Source: Actinomycetes bacterium (GTDB taxonomy: Bacteria > Actinomycetota > Acidimicrobiia > Acidimicrobiales > RAAP-2). From it: a DNA stretch of 32,375 nucleotides. Where the stretch lies: assembly GCA_021803085.1 (NCBI GenBank), contig JAJZMD010000110.1:1-32375 (forward strand), given 5' to 3'. Below, one piece after another: positions 1 to 6,900 of the stretch (positions are counted from its first letter, which is position 1; the number at the start of each line of letters is the position of its first letter). The notes below the pieces were generated by a model, which saw only the letters and a list, made by a program, of their open reading frames with translations, was not told where the DNA came from and ran no database searches. The position numbers were made by a program, and so were the translations under genes.

Positions 1-241
1 GGCCCACGACCATGCGGCCCACGACCATGCGGCCCACGACCATGCGGCCCACGACCATGCGGCCCACGACCATGCGGCCCACGACCATGCGGCCCACGAC
101 CATGCGGCCCACGACCACGCGGCCCACGACCATGCGGCCCACGACCATGCGGCCCACGACCATGCGGCCCACGACCATGCGGCCCACGACCATGCGGCCC
201 ACGACCATGCGGCCCACGACCATGCGGCCCACGACCATGCG
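1..241. repeat. 15-bp tandem repeat, about 16 units
   Basis: The unit ggcccacgaccatgc is repeated head to tail about sixteen times and is nearly perfect. Unit 8 has one T-to-C change, and the array decays after base 240 with GAC changed to GAG. There are no spacers, so it is not a CRISPR array. A period of 15 keeps any reading frame open, which fits an expandable pentapeptide-coding minisatellite at the end of a gene. Confidence 0.95.
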
Positions 242-367
242 GCCCACGAGCACCCGCCAGACGGGTCTGGCACGACCCGCCATGCTGACCTCGGCGGCGT
301 CGCCCGGCTCCACGGCGAGCTGGATCCTGGGAGCGCCCCCGGACCTGACGCGGGATCGGGACGGTGA
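1..367 (+). CDS. 3' end of an unseen gene encoding a His/Asp-rich repeat tail (partial)
   Basis: The reading frame that begins at base 2 is open from the window edge to a TGA at 365-367. It encodes about sixteen copies of Ala-His-Asp-His-Ala, then a short Gly/Pro-rich tail ending in GSGR. Two observations favour this frame. The one variant repeat (CAT to CAC near base 118) is silent here but changes Met to Thr in the competing frame that starts at base 12, and the TGA overlaps the GTG start of the next gene. His/Asp-rich tails usually bind or store metal ions. Beside a tetrapyrrole methyltransferase, a cobalt or nickel chelatase or a metal chaperone is plausible, but the functional domain lies outside the window, so identity is inference only. 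Confidence 0.6.
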   Translation, partial: AHDHAAHDHAAHDHAAHDHAAHDHAAHDHAAHDHAAHDHAAHDHAAHDHAAHDHAAHDHAAHDHAAHDHAAHDHAAHDHAAHEHPPDGSGTTRHADLGGVARLHGELDPGSAPGPDAGSGR

Positions 368-1083
368 CCGTCCATCTCGTCGGTGCGGGTCCCGGTGACC
401 CCGAGCTCATCTCGGTGCGGGGAGCTCGGCTCCTCGCTTCGGCCGACGTGGTCGTCCACGACCGCCTGGCCCGGCCGCTGCTGCCGCTGGCGGCCCCTGG
501 TGCGGAGATCGTCGACGTCGGCAAGTCGCCGGGGTCGGCCCCGGTTCCCCAGTCGGAGATCAACCGGATCCTCGTGGAGGCCGGGCGCCGCTACGCCTGT
601 GTGGTGCGGCTGAAGGGCGGGGACCCCCTGGTGTTCGGCCGGGGTGCCGAGGAGGCGGCCGCGTTGGCGGCCGCCGGCGTGCCGTTCGACGTGGTCCCCG
701 GCATCAGCTCGGTGCTCGCCGCGCCGGCAGCCGCCGGTGTTCCTGTGACCGTGCGGGGCACCTCCCGATCGTTCACCGTGCTGACCGGACACGAGGATCC
801 CGAGCTGATCCCGCTCGCCTGGTGGGAGGCGCTGGTGACGCTCGGCGGCACCATCGTGGTCCTGATGGGTGCGTCCAACATCGCTGGGATCGCCGATCGG
901 CTGTGCTCGGCCGGGATGCCGGCGGCCACCCCGGTGGCTGCAGTGCACGCGGCGACGACCCCGGCCCAGCACGTCCACCGCTCCACGCTCGACCGGATCG
1001 GCGCGATCCCCGTTCCGTCTCCGGCAACCATCGTCATCGGCGACGTCGCTGCGATCGACCTGCGGTCGGTGCCCGGGGTGTGA
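364..1083 (+). CDS. cobA: Uroporphyrinogen-III C-methyltransferase (SUMT)
   Basis: This enzyme transfers two methyl groups from S-adenosylmethionine to uroporphyrinogen III, giving precorrin-2 for sirohaem or cobalamin synthesis in the cytoplasm. The 239-residue protein is a single tetrapyrrole-methylase domain, close to the usual length of about 250. Visible family motifs are VGAGPGDPEL (residues 6-15), DVGK (51-54), VPQSEIN (61-67), VRLKGGDP with FGRG following (81-94) and PGISS (112-116). The GTG start overlaps the TGA of the upstream His-rich gene, so the two are probably co-translated. There is no fused uroporphyrinogen-III synthase or siroheme-synthase domain. The gene is intact and typical of the chromosomal backbone. 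Confidence 0.93.
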   Translation: MTVHLVGAGPGDPELISVRGARLLASADVVVHDRLARPLLPLAAPGAEIVDVGKSPGSAPVPQSEINRILVEAGRRYACVVRLKGGDPLVFGRGAEEAAALAAAGVPFDVVPGISSVLAAPAAAGVPVTVRGTSRSFTVLTGHEDPELIPLAWWEALVTLGGTIVVLMGASNIAGIADRLCSAGMPAATPVAAVHAATTPAQHVHRSTLDRIGAIPVPSPATIVIGDVAAIDLRSVPGV

Positions 1084-1144
1084 CGCCTTTGCGCCGCGAC
1101 GGGCGGGGATGAACGGCCCGGCTCGCTGGTCATGGTGCGGTTCG

Positions 1145-1166
1145 CGACCGGGTCAGGTCCCGGTCG
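1145..1166. terminator. Possible bidirectional terminator hairpin
   Basis: CGACCGGG and CCCGGTCG form a perfect 8-bp stem with a 6-base loop between the convergent cobA and Ddn-like genes. The stop codon of the minus-strand gene lies in the loop region. No T-run follows, so intrinsic termination is a guess from position and symmetry. Confidence 0.35.
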
Positions 1167-1587
1167 GGCGGAGGAGGACGAGCGGGATCTGCCGCTCGGT
1201 CTTGCGCTGGTAGCCGGCGTAGTTGCGGTGTGCGTCGGCGATGATCGGCCACAGCCTGGCCCGCTCAGCCGGTCCGGCGATCTCGGCCCGCATCCGTTGC
1301 GCTGGTTGGCCGCCCACGGAGACCGTGACGTCCGGCTGGTCGCGCAGGTTCAGGAACCAGGCCGGATGGTGGTCGTCGCCGCCCCGGGAGGCCACGACGA
1401 CGATCGTCGATCCCTCTTGGTGGGGGGAGGTCAGCATGGTGGTCCGAGCCTGGCCACTGCGCCGGCCCACGGTGGTCAGTTCGACAACCGGCATGCCGGC
1501 GGCCGACCAGCCGAGCCGGCCGCCGGTGACGCCGAGGACGAGCCGGTGGACGCGGTTCATGGTCTTCAAGGCCAGGTCCGAAGGCAC
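1153..1587 (-). CDS. Ddn-like F420-dependent nitroreductase-family protein
   Basis: The 144-residue protein matches the small split-barrel family of deazaflavin (F420)-dependent oxidoreductases typified by mycobacterial Ddn. Members use reduced coenzyme F420 to reduce quinones or nitro compounds. Supporting segments are VELTTVGRRSGQART (residues 35-49) and IVVVASRGG followed by PAWFLNL (62-81), which is the family's conserved core. The GTG at 1587 gives the usual length. An internal ATG at about 1560 is an alternative, and neither has a clear ribosome binding site. The gene converges on cobA and is the last backbone-like gene before the accessory region. The physiological substrate cannot be read from the sequence. 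Confidence 0.85.
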   Translation of the reverse strand: MPSDLALKTMNRVHRLVLGVTGGRLGWSAAGMPVVELTTVGRRSGQARTTMLTSPHQEGSTIVVVASRGGDDHHPAWFLNLRDQPDVTVSVGGQPAQRMRAEIAGPAERARLWPIIADAHRNYAGYQRKTERQIPLVLLRPTGT

Positions 1588-1891
1588 GAACGAAGTCTAA
1601 ATGACTGCCGAGCGAGCGCCTAGTGTCCCGGTTCGGAGATCCACGAGCAACGCGTCGGGTGCGGGAATTTCATGCGCCCCAGCGCGTTCCTCTCGTCGCC
1701 AACAACGATGGGAGGCGACACGGCACAGCGTGGACGGCTGGAGGCAGAGCTGGTGTTCTCCATGGGCACGCTCGCGCTGTCGACCTCGACTCGGTCCGTG
1801 GGCAGTCGTCGATGGCGAGCGGGGTGACGGACCTCGGCTCGTGACCGAAAGCTGGAACCCGCCGACGACACCACAATGATGTTGTTGTGTC
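1588..1891. other. Gap with no recognisable gene
   Basis: Several short open frames occur on both strands here, but none resembles a protein I recognise or has a convincing ribosome binding site. The stretch separates the chromosomal Ddn-like gene from the broken DUF6932-like gene, so the left boundary of the accessory region probably lies within it. Confidence 0.5.
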
Positions 1892-2330
1892 GTGCTTCCG
1901 CCGTTCGACTCTGCCACGGGGCGGCTCGCGGACGGGGAGCACCCAGTGGATTGGTAGGAGGTGGTGGAGCGCTTTGGCTGGAACCCGCGTCGCCGGCAGC
2001 TCCTCGACGGGCTCGCCGAGGCGATCGAGCTGCCAGTCGCCGCAGGGTGCCGACGGCGTTTGGCTGAACGGGAGCTTCGTGACCGCCAAGAAGGAACCAG
2101 GGGGCTTCGACGCGTGCTGGGACACCGACGGCGGCAACCTCGACGTTCTCGCCCCGGTTCTCATGGACGTCAGCCCCGGACGCGCCGGACAGAAGCGGCG
2201 GTTCGGCGGTGAACTGCTTCCCAACGTCGTTGAAGCGGGCTCGAGACTGTCGTTCTCGGGGTTCTTCCGCAATGACCGGGACGGTGGGCGCAAGGGCATC
2301 GTGGTGCTCATGATGGGAGCGGAGCCGTGA
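1892..2330 (+). pseudogene. DUF6932-like gene, disrupted by a stop and a frameshift
   Basis: Starting at GTG 1892, one frame reads MLPPFDSATGRL and continues to a TAG at 1955-1957, then resumes as EVVERFGWNPRRRQLLDGL and runs to AAGCRR near 2050. The match then moves to another frame as VWLNGSFVTAKKEPGGFD and continues to MGAEP and a TGA at 2330. Joined, the pieces give one continuous protein of about 145 residues with the order I associate with DUF6932 proteins (N-terminal RFGWN region, then DGSFVT-like and PGDFD-like motifs, which recall nucleotidyltransferase-type proteins). Restoring it needs one amber codon changed and one base removed (or two added) near 2048-2057. Its TGA overlaps the start of the XRE gene, so the pair was once co-translated. 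The family name comes from memory; the disruptions are directly visible. Confidence 0.6.
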
Positions 2331-2767
2331 TCACGAGCGAGGTGCAGTACAGGGCGACCAGGACCCATCTCGCCAGGTTCGACGAAGCCATCGCGAACCT
2401 CGAGGCCAAGGCGGCGAGCGAACCTGGTTCCAAGTTGACTGCCCTGGAGCTCGACGCCGTGCGTTCGCAGGCCGACGATCTGCGAACGGAGATCGCCGAG
2501 TACGAGGAGTTGCGATCCGGCGGTGTCGCCGCGCTGGAGGGAAGCTCCCTGGCGGAGCTGGCCACGTTGCTGATCAAGGCGCGGATCGCCCGGGGATGGA
2601 CCCAGCGCCAGCTCGCCGACGCCCTGGGCGTGGCCGAGCAGCAGGTGCAGCGCTACGAGTCCACCGGCTACCGCTCGGCCAGCCTTGCCCGCATCTGCGA
2701 CGTGGCTGCCGCGCTCAGCCTGCAGGTCACCGAACGAGCCGTCCTCGGCGATTCCGACGCCACGTGA
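2327..2767 (+). CDS. XRE-family helix-turn-helix regulator (possible antitoxin)
   Basis: The 146-residue protein has an N-terminal helical, charged region (residues 5-65, likely coiled coil) followed by a Cro/C1-type helix-turn-helix at about 78-135, with the recognisable run GWTQRQLADALGVAEQQVQRY. Such proteins bind operator DNA as dimers and often autoregulate a toxin-antitoxin pair. The GTG start overlaps the TGA of the broken upstream gene, a layout typical of coupled toxin-antitoxin or regulator pairs. This gene is intact while its partner is broken. The role as an antitoxin is inferred from arrangement only. Confidence 0.75.
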   Translation: MITSEVQYRATRTHLARFDEAIANLEAKAASEPGSKLTALELDAVRSQADDLRTEIAEYEELRSGGVAALEGSSLAELATLLIKARIARGWTQRQLADALGVAEQQVQRYESTGYRSASLARICDVAAALSLQVTERAVLGDSDAT

Positions 2768-2929
2768 ACCGACCGAACCCCGGGCGTGGTCCCGAAGTCG
2801 CTTGATCACGCGCCGCCCGGGGAGGGCGGCCGGAGCGGACCGACCGCCTGGCTTCTTCCCTGCTGCAGATTCCCCCTTGTTCGGGGGTGAATGAAGCGGC
2901 GTTCCCCCGCCGGGTTCGTTCGAGAACAC

Positions 2930-3174
2930 CTAGCCGTCCTCACCGAGCCGCTCGCCGCAGTCGGCGGCCAGCTTCGCCTGCACCGTCCGCAATCGCTCAG
3001 GCTCGGCGATCGACCCCCGGCCCACAGCCCCCGTTCGGATGCTGGCCCGCGTCTTCGGCCCTTCACCACCGCACCGCCCTCGACGGCCACGGTGCTCTCG
3101 TCGATCCGCACCGTGCCGCTTTCGACGTCGACGTCCGACCACGCAGGGCACAGGCCTCGCCCCGGCACATCCCG
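2930..3174 (-). pseudogene. Tyrosine integrase fragment (start of catalytic domain)
   Basis: Read on the minus strand, the fragment gives GRGLCPAWSDVDVESGTVRI and STVAVEGGAVVKG, then shifts by one base near 3060 into PKTRASIRTG and ends at a TGA at 2930. This matches the stretch just after the first catalytic Arg in phage-type integrases (R-GEL-ALRWSDVD, then a KT-A-R block). The N-terminal domains and the later His-x-x-Arg and Tyr motifs are missing, so it is a dead remnant. It lies just beyond the partial tRNA-Lys copy, as an integrase of a tRNA-targeting island would. Confidence 0.6.
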
Positions 3175-3248
3175 GTGGCTGTTGAACAGAACCCTGCTGC
3201 CGAGAAGTGGCATCACCCGGACAACCCGCTGAACCGGGCCGAACGCCG

Positions 3249-3291
3249 TGGGTCGCCCGGGGCTCGAACCCGGCACCTTGGGATGAAAAGT
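3249..3291 (-). repeat. Partial tRNA-Lys copy, attachment-site-like
   Basis: These 43 bases match the 3' half of the intact tRNA-Lys at 4718-4760 at 41 of 43 positions, in the same orientation. The match covers the anticodon loop, variable loop, T arm and acceptor 3' strand. Similarity also continues beyond the tRNA 3' end: 3181-3212 resembles 4649-4680 at nearly the same distance. Such partial tRNA copies are the usual footprint of a tyrosine-integrase element (attL/attR). Confidence 0.75.
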
Positions 3292-3469
3292 GGGCTCGGG
3301 GTTGTGGCGGTGGGTATGAGGGCGTGCCAGCGGGTCGCATCGTGGCCGGCCGGCCGGCCGGCTCGGCCGTCAACGCTGTCGGGGAGACCGGTCCGGACCG
3401 GTCGGGACGTCGAGACCTGCGGATGTTGGGTTGGATGTTGGGTCGGGCGGAGCTCTCGGGGCCAGGACG

Positions 3470-3862
3470 TCAGCCGCGGAGCTGGGAACCGGCAGCGTGG
3501 AGGGCACGGCGACCGAAGGCGAGCGCTGCTTGGGCATCTGCCGCAGTCGGCTCCGGTTGGTCGGCCGGGTCGCGCTGCTGGATGGCCCAGAGGGTGAGCG
3601 ACGCCAGCATGTCGTCGTCCTCGCCTTCGAACATCGCCGGCTCGACGGCGATGTTCAGCCGGGCGAGGTTGTGCGTTCGGGGCGGGTCTTCGTCCGCAGC
3701 GACGATCAGCGCCTTCGATGCCTTCTCCACCGCCTGTTGCACGTGGTAGCAGGTTCCCCATGGCGGGCCGGAGCCTGCCGCCACCGTCTCCGCCATGAAG
3801 AGGTCGTCCTCTGCTCTGGCCATCCACATGGCCGGTGCATCCAGTGGCCTGTCAGGCGGCAC
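3470..3862 (-). CDS. HEPN-domain protein, partner of the MNT gene
   Basis: The 130-residue protein resembles the HEPN family PF05168. It has the helix YHVQQAVEKASKALIV (residues 39-54) and then RTHNLARL (62-69). HEPN proteins paired with minimal nucleotidyltransferases often act as toxins or RNases. The canonical R-x4-6-H nuclease motif is not obvious here, so ribonuclease activity is uncertain. I chose the GTG at 3862, which overlaps the end of the MNT gene by 11 bases and starts at the usual PPDRPLDAP segment; the frame runs further upstream without support. The two genes would be co-translated. The pair sits inside the tRNA-Lys-bounded islet as its only intact cargo. Confidence 0.8.
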   Translation of the reverse strand: MPPDRPLDAPAMWMARAEDDLFMAETVAAGSGPPWGTCYHVQQAVEKASKALIVAADEDPPRTHNLARLNIAVEPAMFEGEDDDMLASLTLWAIQQRDPADQPEPTAADAQAALAFGRRALHAAGSQLRG

Positions 3863-4202
3863 GTTCGTAGACCACTCGACCCTCGCGCAGCGCGGGACGG
3901 ATGATGGTGCCGGCCTGCCCCCTGTTGGCATCCACCCGGGCCCGAGTGGTCACGATCACGTCGACCTCCGGCTCGAGGCGGGCCACCGCCAGCAGTACGG
4001 CCTTCGCTGCACGCGCCCAGTCGGCCTCGTCGTCGATGACGACCAGCAGATCGATGTCGCTGTCGGGGCGGGCTTCTCCTCTGGCGACCGATCCGAAGAG
4101 GACGATCGTGCGAGGGCCGCAGGCGTCCACGATCGCCCGGACAGCAGCAGAGACCGAGGGTTCCTCGGACAGTTCGGCGTCCCGCGAGGCGGTCCCCTGC
4201 AT
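3852..4202 (-). CDS. Minimal nucleotidyltransferase (MNT) of a HEPN-MNT pair
   Basis: The 116-residue protein carries the polymerase-beta-type signature GSVARG (residues 37-42) followed by DSDIDLLVV (47-55), with metal-binding Asp49 and Asp51. A third acidic position in EVDVIV follows. In characterised type VII systems such as HepT-MntA, the MNT antitoxin inactivates the HEPN toxin by adding AMP; whether this pair does so is inferred. ATG 4202 gives a normal family length. An in-frame extension to 4265 has no support. The gene precedes and overlaps the HEPN gene. Confidence 0.85.
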   Translation of the reverse strand: MQGTASRDAELSEEPSVSAAVRAIVDACGPRTIVLFGSVARGEARPDSDIDLLVVIDDEADWARAAKAVLLAVARLEPEVDVIVTTRARVDANRGQAGTIIRPALREGRVVYERAA

Positions 4203-4280
4203 GGTTGTCAGTCTGTCATGCGGCGGGCAGACGGGAAGGCCAAGTGTCGCCCCACCCGGCGGCATGGCGAACAGCCCGGG

Positions 4281-4619
4281 TCAGTGGGCGGGAGGGCCAG
4301 GGCCGTTCTCGAGTTCGTCGATGAGGACGTCGCCAGGCTGTCTGGGCTCGAGGCCGAAGAAGAGGACCCATTTGCCGTTGCGGTCGACGGAGGAGGGTTG
4401 ACCGTCGTCGACGGCCCCCAGCGACGCTCGGCCGAGTCGGCCAGCACCGGCGGCTGGCGGTCCACGTCGGCCACCATGCGGGGCCAGCGCCCACTCGGCG
4501 GCCTTCTTGGTGCCGCGGAACGTCGCGTGCTGGTGCCGCACCCGGCCGCCCGCGTCACGGCCGACGTAGACCCGCAGCTCCCACACGCCCGGCTGCCGCT
4601 GGCGCACGCTCCCCGGCAT
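4281..4619 (-). pseudogene. Tyrosine integrase N-terminal fragment, frameshifted
   Basis: From the ATG at 4619 the minus strand reads MPGSVRQRQPGVWELRVYVG, then RGTKKAAEWALA, the typical arm-type-site-binding N-terminus of actinobacterial phage integrases. After WALA the family-like sequence jumps frame to RMVADVDRQPPVLADSAE, consistent with one extra C near 4477-4481. The rest of the open frame, to 4281, is not integrase-like. The core-binding and catalytic domains are absent. The fragment begins about 100 bases from the tRNA-Lys 3' end, where the integrase of a tRNA-integrated element normally lies. Confidence 0.65.
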
Positions 4620-4717
4620 GCTCGCCCCCCCAGGTTGTGGGGTTTCGCGTTGCACAGAACACTGCTGCCGAGGAGTGACACCAGCGCCGCAGCCAGCCTG
4701 ACCTGAGTGAATATCGG

Positions 4718-4790
4718 TGGGCCGCCCGGGGCTCGAACCCGGCACCTTGGGATTAAAAGTCCCCTGCTCTACCCGATGAGCTAGCGGCCC
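4718..4790 (-). tRNA. tRNA-Lys (anticodon UUU)
   Basis: The minus strand folds into a 73-base cloverleaf. The acceptor stem GGGCCGC pairs with GCGGCCC, the D stem is GCTC/GAGC, the anticodon loop is CTTTTAA, and the T arm is CCGGG-TTCGAGC-CCCGG. The discriminator is A, and CCA is not encoded (CCG follows). The top pair of the anticodon stem is a G-A mismatch. It is intact, although its 3' half is duplicated at 3249-3291. It lies about 250 bases upstream of the BREX operon and points away from it. Confidence 0.9.
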
Positions 4791-4958
4791 GGGACTGCAA
4801 GAAAACTCGCGAGAGAACGCGCGAGACAATAGCCGGCACCACCCGGGCACGTCCCACTGTCCGGGAAGCGGCTGGTGGCGCTTGGCGCCTGTCGGACGGG
4901 GTACTGTCGCGGCTCGAAGGCGGGTCGGACGGGCCGGGAACCGTGGCTGGTTGCCCCC

Positions 4959-4964
4959 TACACT
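4959..4964 (+). promoter_or_regulatory. Candidate -10 element for the BREX operon
   Basis: TACACT is a good match to the TANNNT -10 consensus of actinobacterial housekeeping promoters and lies about 80 bases before brxE in the only sizeable gap upstream of the operon. There is no clear -35 hexamer at the right distance. Confidence 0.3.
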
Positions 4965-5002
4965 GGGGCCGCCCGTACCCGCCGCCAACCGACTGGGGAG
5001 CG

Positions 5003-5047
5003 ATGTCCCACCACAGCCTCGCCCGGGCCGGTGAGGTCTCCCGATGA
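5003..5047 (+). CDS. Possible 14-codon leader ORF before brxE
   Basis: ATG at 5003 follows a GGGGAG purine run and encodes MSHHSLARAGEVSR. Its TGA overlaps the ATG of the brxE-like gene (ATGA). Such an overlap could couple translation of the operon's first gene to the leader. It is too short to distinguish from chance by sequence alone. Confidence 0.3.
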   Translation: MSHHSLARAGEVSR

Positions 5048-5580
5048 GCACCGGGGGCGAGCCGGCGAACCTGGTCATCGCCGTCGCTCGCCTGGGCGAG
5101 GCCGACCTGGCCGGTTGGTGGCGTTCCCACGGCCTCGACGGTGTGGGGGAGTACGTGCTGCCGGACCTGTTCCCCCGCACGGCCGCGATGGCCGGTGCCG
5201 AGCTCGCCGTCCTTTCCGCCGCCAAGCGGCACCGCGACGCCCTCCCCGACCGCGATGACGTGGTCCACCTCTTCGGGGAACCGTTGCCCGCCTTCGGCCA
5301 GGCCCTCGCCTGGCTGGCCGAGCTCAAGACCGGGGGCGATGCCTCGTTCCTCGACGAGCTCCGGGGCTGGTCGAGCGTCCACAACGGTCACGAGAGCCTC
5401 GCCCGGATGACTGGAGCGCCGCCGACCGGTGAGCGGATCGGCGCCACCCTCCGACTCGGGAAGCTGCCCATCGTCGCTCTCCACGATCCCGCGCAGACGG
5501 CAACGATTGCCCGGACGCTCGCCGCCTCGTACGTCGACCAGGGCGACGAGCTCGTCGTCCCGTACTTCGACCTCGCCTGA
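5044..5580 (+). CDS. brxE: BrxE-like BREX protein
   Basis: The 178-residue protein is the first gene of the BREX operon and ends in a TGA that overlaps the ATG of brxA. Its N-terminus, VARLGEADLAGWWRSHGL (about residues 14-31), then YVLPDLFPRT (37-46), resembles my recollection of BrxE, a small protein of unknown function that precedes brxA in type 6 BREX loci. The assignment rests on position, size and this motif. No enzymatic motif, signal peptide or membrane segment is visible. If it is not BrxE, it is an uncharacterised BREX-associated protein. The ATG at 5044 has only a weak GAGG upstream. Confidence 0.55.
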   Translation: MSTGGEPANLVIAVARLGEADLAGWWRSHGLDGVGEYVLPDLFPRTAAMAGAELAVLSAAKRHRDALPDRDDVVHLFGEPLPAFGQALAWLAELKTGGDASFLDELRGWSSVHNGHESLARMTGAPPTGERIGATLRLGKLPIVALHDPAQTATIARTLAASYVDQGDELVVPYFDLA

Positions 5581-6341
5581 TGGTGACGATGTTCACCGTC
5601 AACATCCAGAAGGGCGGCGCGCTGCTGCCCGACACCCGCCGCCTGGTGGAGGTCTGGGACCTCTCCGAGACGGCGGAGGTGAACCTCCGTCGGGTCAGCG
5701 AGGGCAACCTCCTGGGCAAGGCGACGCGCCGGCGCCTCGAAGACATCCTGTTGCGCTGCCTCGCGCCCAGGTTCGTAGCACCCGGGGCCCATGTCGTCAC
5801 GGCCCTGAAGCAACTCCTCCAGGACCACCGGGCCTTCGCCGAGGCGGCGTACTACGAGACAAGCCGCGACGAGCTCCTCCTCGCCACGTTCGCCGAAGGC
5901 CCCTGCTTTGCTTGGTACGAGGCCGGAAGAGCCCGGGTCACGATCGACGACACCACCACCTGGCTGACTGAGCAGGCCGGCGCCGGGATGCTCCCCGAGT
6001 GGTCGCCGACGGTGCGGACCAAGGTCGGGCGGGGCCTCCTGGCCGCTCTCCGCGACTTCCAGATCCTCGAAGGCGCCACCGTCAAGCGTTTCGCTGCGCC
6101 GCAGCTCTCCGTGAGGGGGTTCGCCTACGTGGCGTTCCGGCTGCACGAACAGGGGGCGTCATCCACCGCCCTCGTCACCTCGGCCGTGTGGCGGCGGTGG
6201 ATGCTCAGCGCCGATCGGGTGGAAGACCTCCTCCACCAGGCCGCCCGAGCCGGGGTCCTCACCTACGGCAGCGCCGGGACGGCCGTCCGCATCGACTGGC
6301 ACGTCGAGAGCGTCGAGGAGGCGATCCGTGCCGCTGCCTAG
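5580..6341 (+). CDS. brxA: BREX protein BrxA (DUF1819)
   Basis: The 253-residue protein fits BrxA/DUF1819 in size, position and sequence. It has an N-terminal VNIQKGGALLPDTRRLVEVW segment, a helical LLGKATRRRLEDILLRCLAPRF region at about residues 45-67, and a winged-helix-like C-terminal half. BrxA homologues are small, mostly helical DNA-binding proteins of BREX phage defence. The start is ATG 5580 (TGATG overlap with the previous gene); ATG 5589 in the same frame is an alternative. Its 3' end overlaps brxB by 14 bases. Its exact role in blocking phage replication is not established. Confidence 0.8.
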   Translation: MVTMFTVNIQKGGALLPDTRRLVEVWDLSETAEVNLRRVSEGNLLGKATRRRLEDILLRCLAPRFVAPGAHVVTALKQLLQDHRAFAEAAYYETSRDELLLATFAEGPCFAWYEAGRARVTIDDTTTWLTEQAGAGMLPEWSPTVRTKVGRGLLAALRDFQILEGATVKRFAAPQLSVRGFAYVAFRLHEQGASSTALVTSAVWRRWMLSADRVEDLLHQAARAGVLTYGSAGTAVRIDWHVESVEEAIRAAA

Positions 6342-6900
6342 GAGCATCCAGCAGGTGGCCGACGCGATCGTGGCCTTCCACGCCAACCCGCTCGGTGACG
6401 GCCCCTACCAGCTGTACCAGTACCTGCCCGATCGTGAGTACCGGGTGCGCCGTGACCTCGCCGACCTGAAGCTCTGGCTCGAAGCGCAGCAGATCGACTG
6501 CGTCGCGATCTCGCTCGCCGATCTGTTCTGGCGGGCCATCGAGGAGAGCGGCCGGCTCGACGCCATCATCGAGGCCGAGAAGGACGGCACGGCGCTCTCC
6601 GAGGTGATCGAGTCGATCGGCAACCTCCTTCGCCGCCGGCCGTCGCTCACGGACCGGATCGTCGACGCGGTGAACGACCTGTCCCTGCGCTCAGCGGTGT
6701 TCCTGTACCGGGCCGGCGCGCTGTACCCCGCGATCCGCACGTCTGGCCTGCTCGACGAGCTGCTCGGAAGGGTCCGGCTGCCGGTCACCTTGCTCTACCC
6801 AGGGCGGCTCCACGGGGGCTTCGGGCTCAGCTTCCTCGACATCCTGCCAGCCCACTACGGCTACCGCGCCACGATCATCCCGAGAGGAGACGACGAGTGA
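6328..6900 (+). CDS. brxB: BREX protein BrxB (DUF1788)
   Basis: The 190-residue protein is a BrxB/DUF1788 member. The family pattern is visible in YQLYQYLPDREYRVRRDLADL (about residues 30-50), a central variable helical part, and the C-terminal stretch PVTLLYPGRLHGGFGLSFLD followed by YRA (about 151-181). The GTG at 6328 has a strong GAGGAGG Shine-Dalgarno six bases upstream and overlaps brxA. Its TGA overlaps the GTG of brxC. BrxB is required in characterised BREX type 1 systems, but its biochemical role is unknown. Confidence 0.88.
   Translation: MPLPRSIQQVADAIVAFHANPLGDGPYQLYQYLPDREYRVRRDLADLKLWLEAQQIDCVAISLADLFWRAIEESGRLDAIIEAEKDGTALSEVIESIGNLLRRRPSLTDRIVDAVNDLSLRSAVFLYRAGALYPAIRTSGLLDELLGRVRLPVTLLYPGRLHGGFGLSFLDILPAHYGYRATIIPRGDDE

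Noticed and set aside
1..241. Repeat array considered as CRISPR
   Set aside because: The units are contiguous with no spacers and only 15 bases long.
12..398. Open frame of repeated Met-Arg-Pro-Thr-Thr
   Set aside because: It arises from the 15-bp repeat. The variant unit changes its amino acid but is silent in the His-Asp frame, and it overlaps cobA out of frame.
1670..2929. 419-residue minus-strand open frame
   Set aside because: It lies opposite the DUF6932-like and XRE genes and has no family-like sequence.
3347..3364. Run of ggcc repeats considered as a regulatory palindrome
   Set aside because: It is simple-sequence GC DNA, with no arrangement suggesting an operator.
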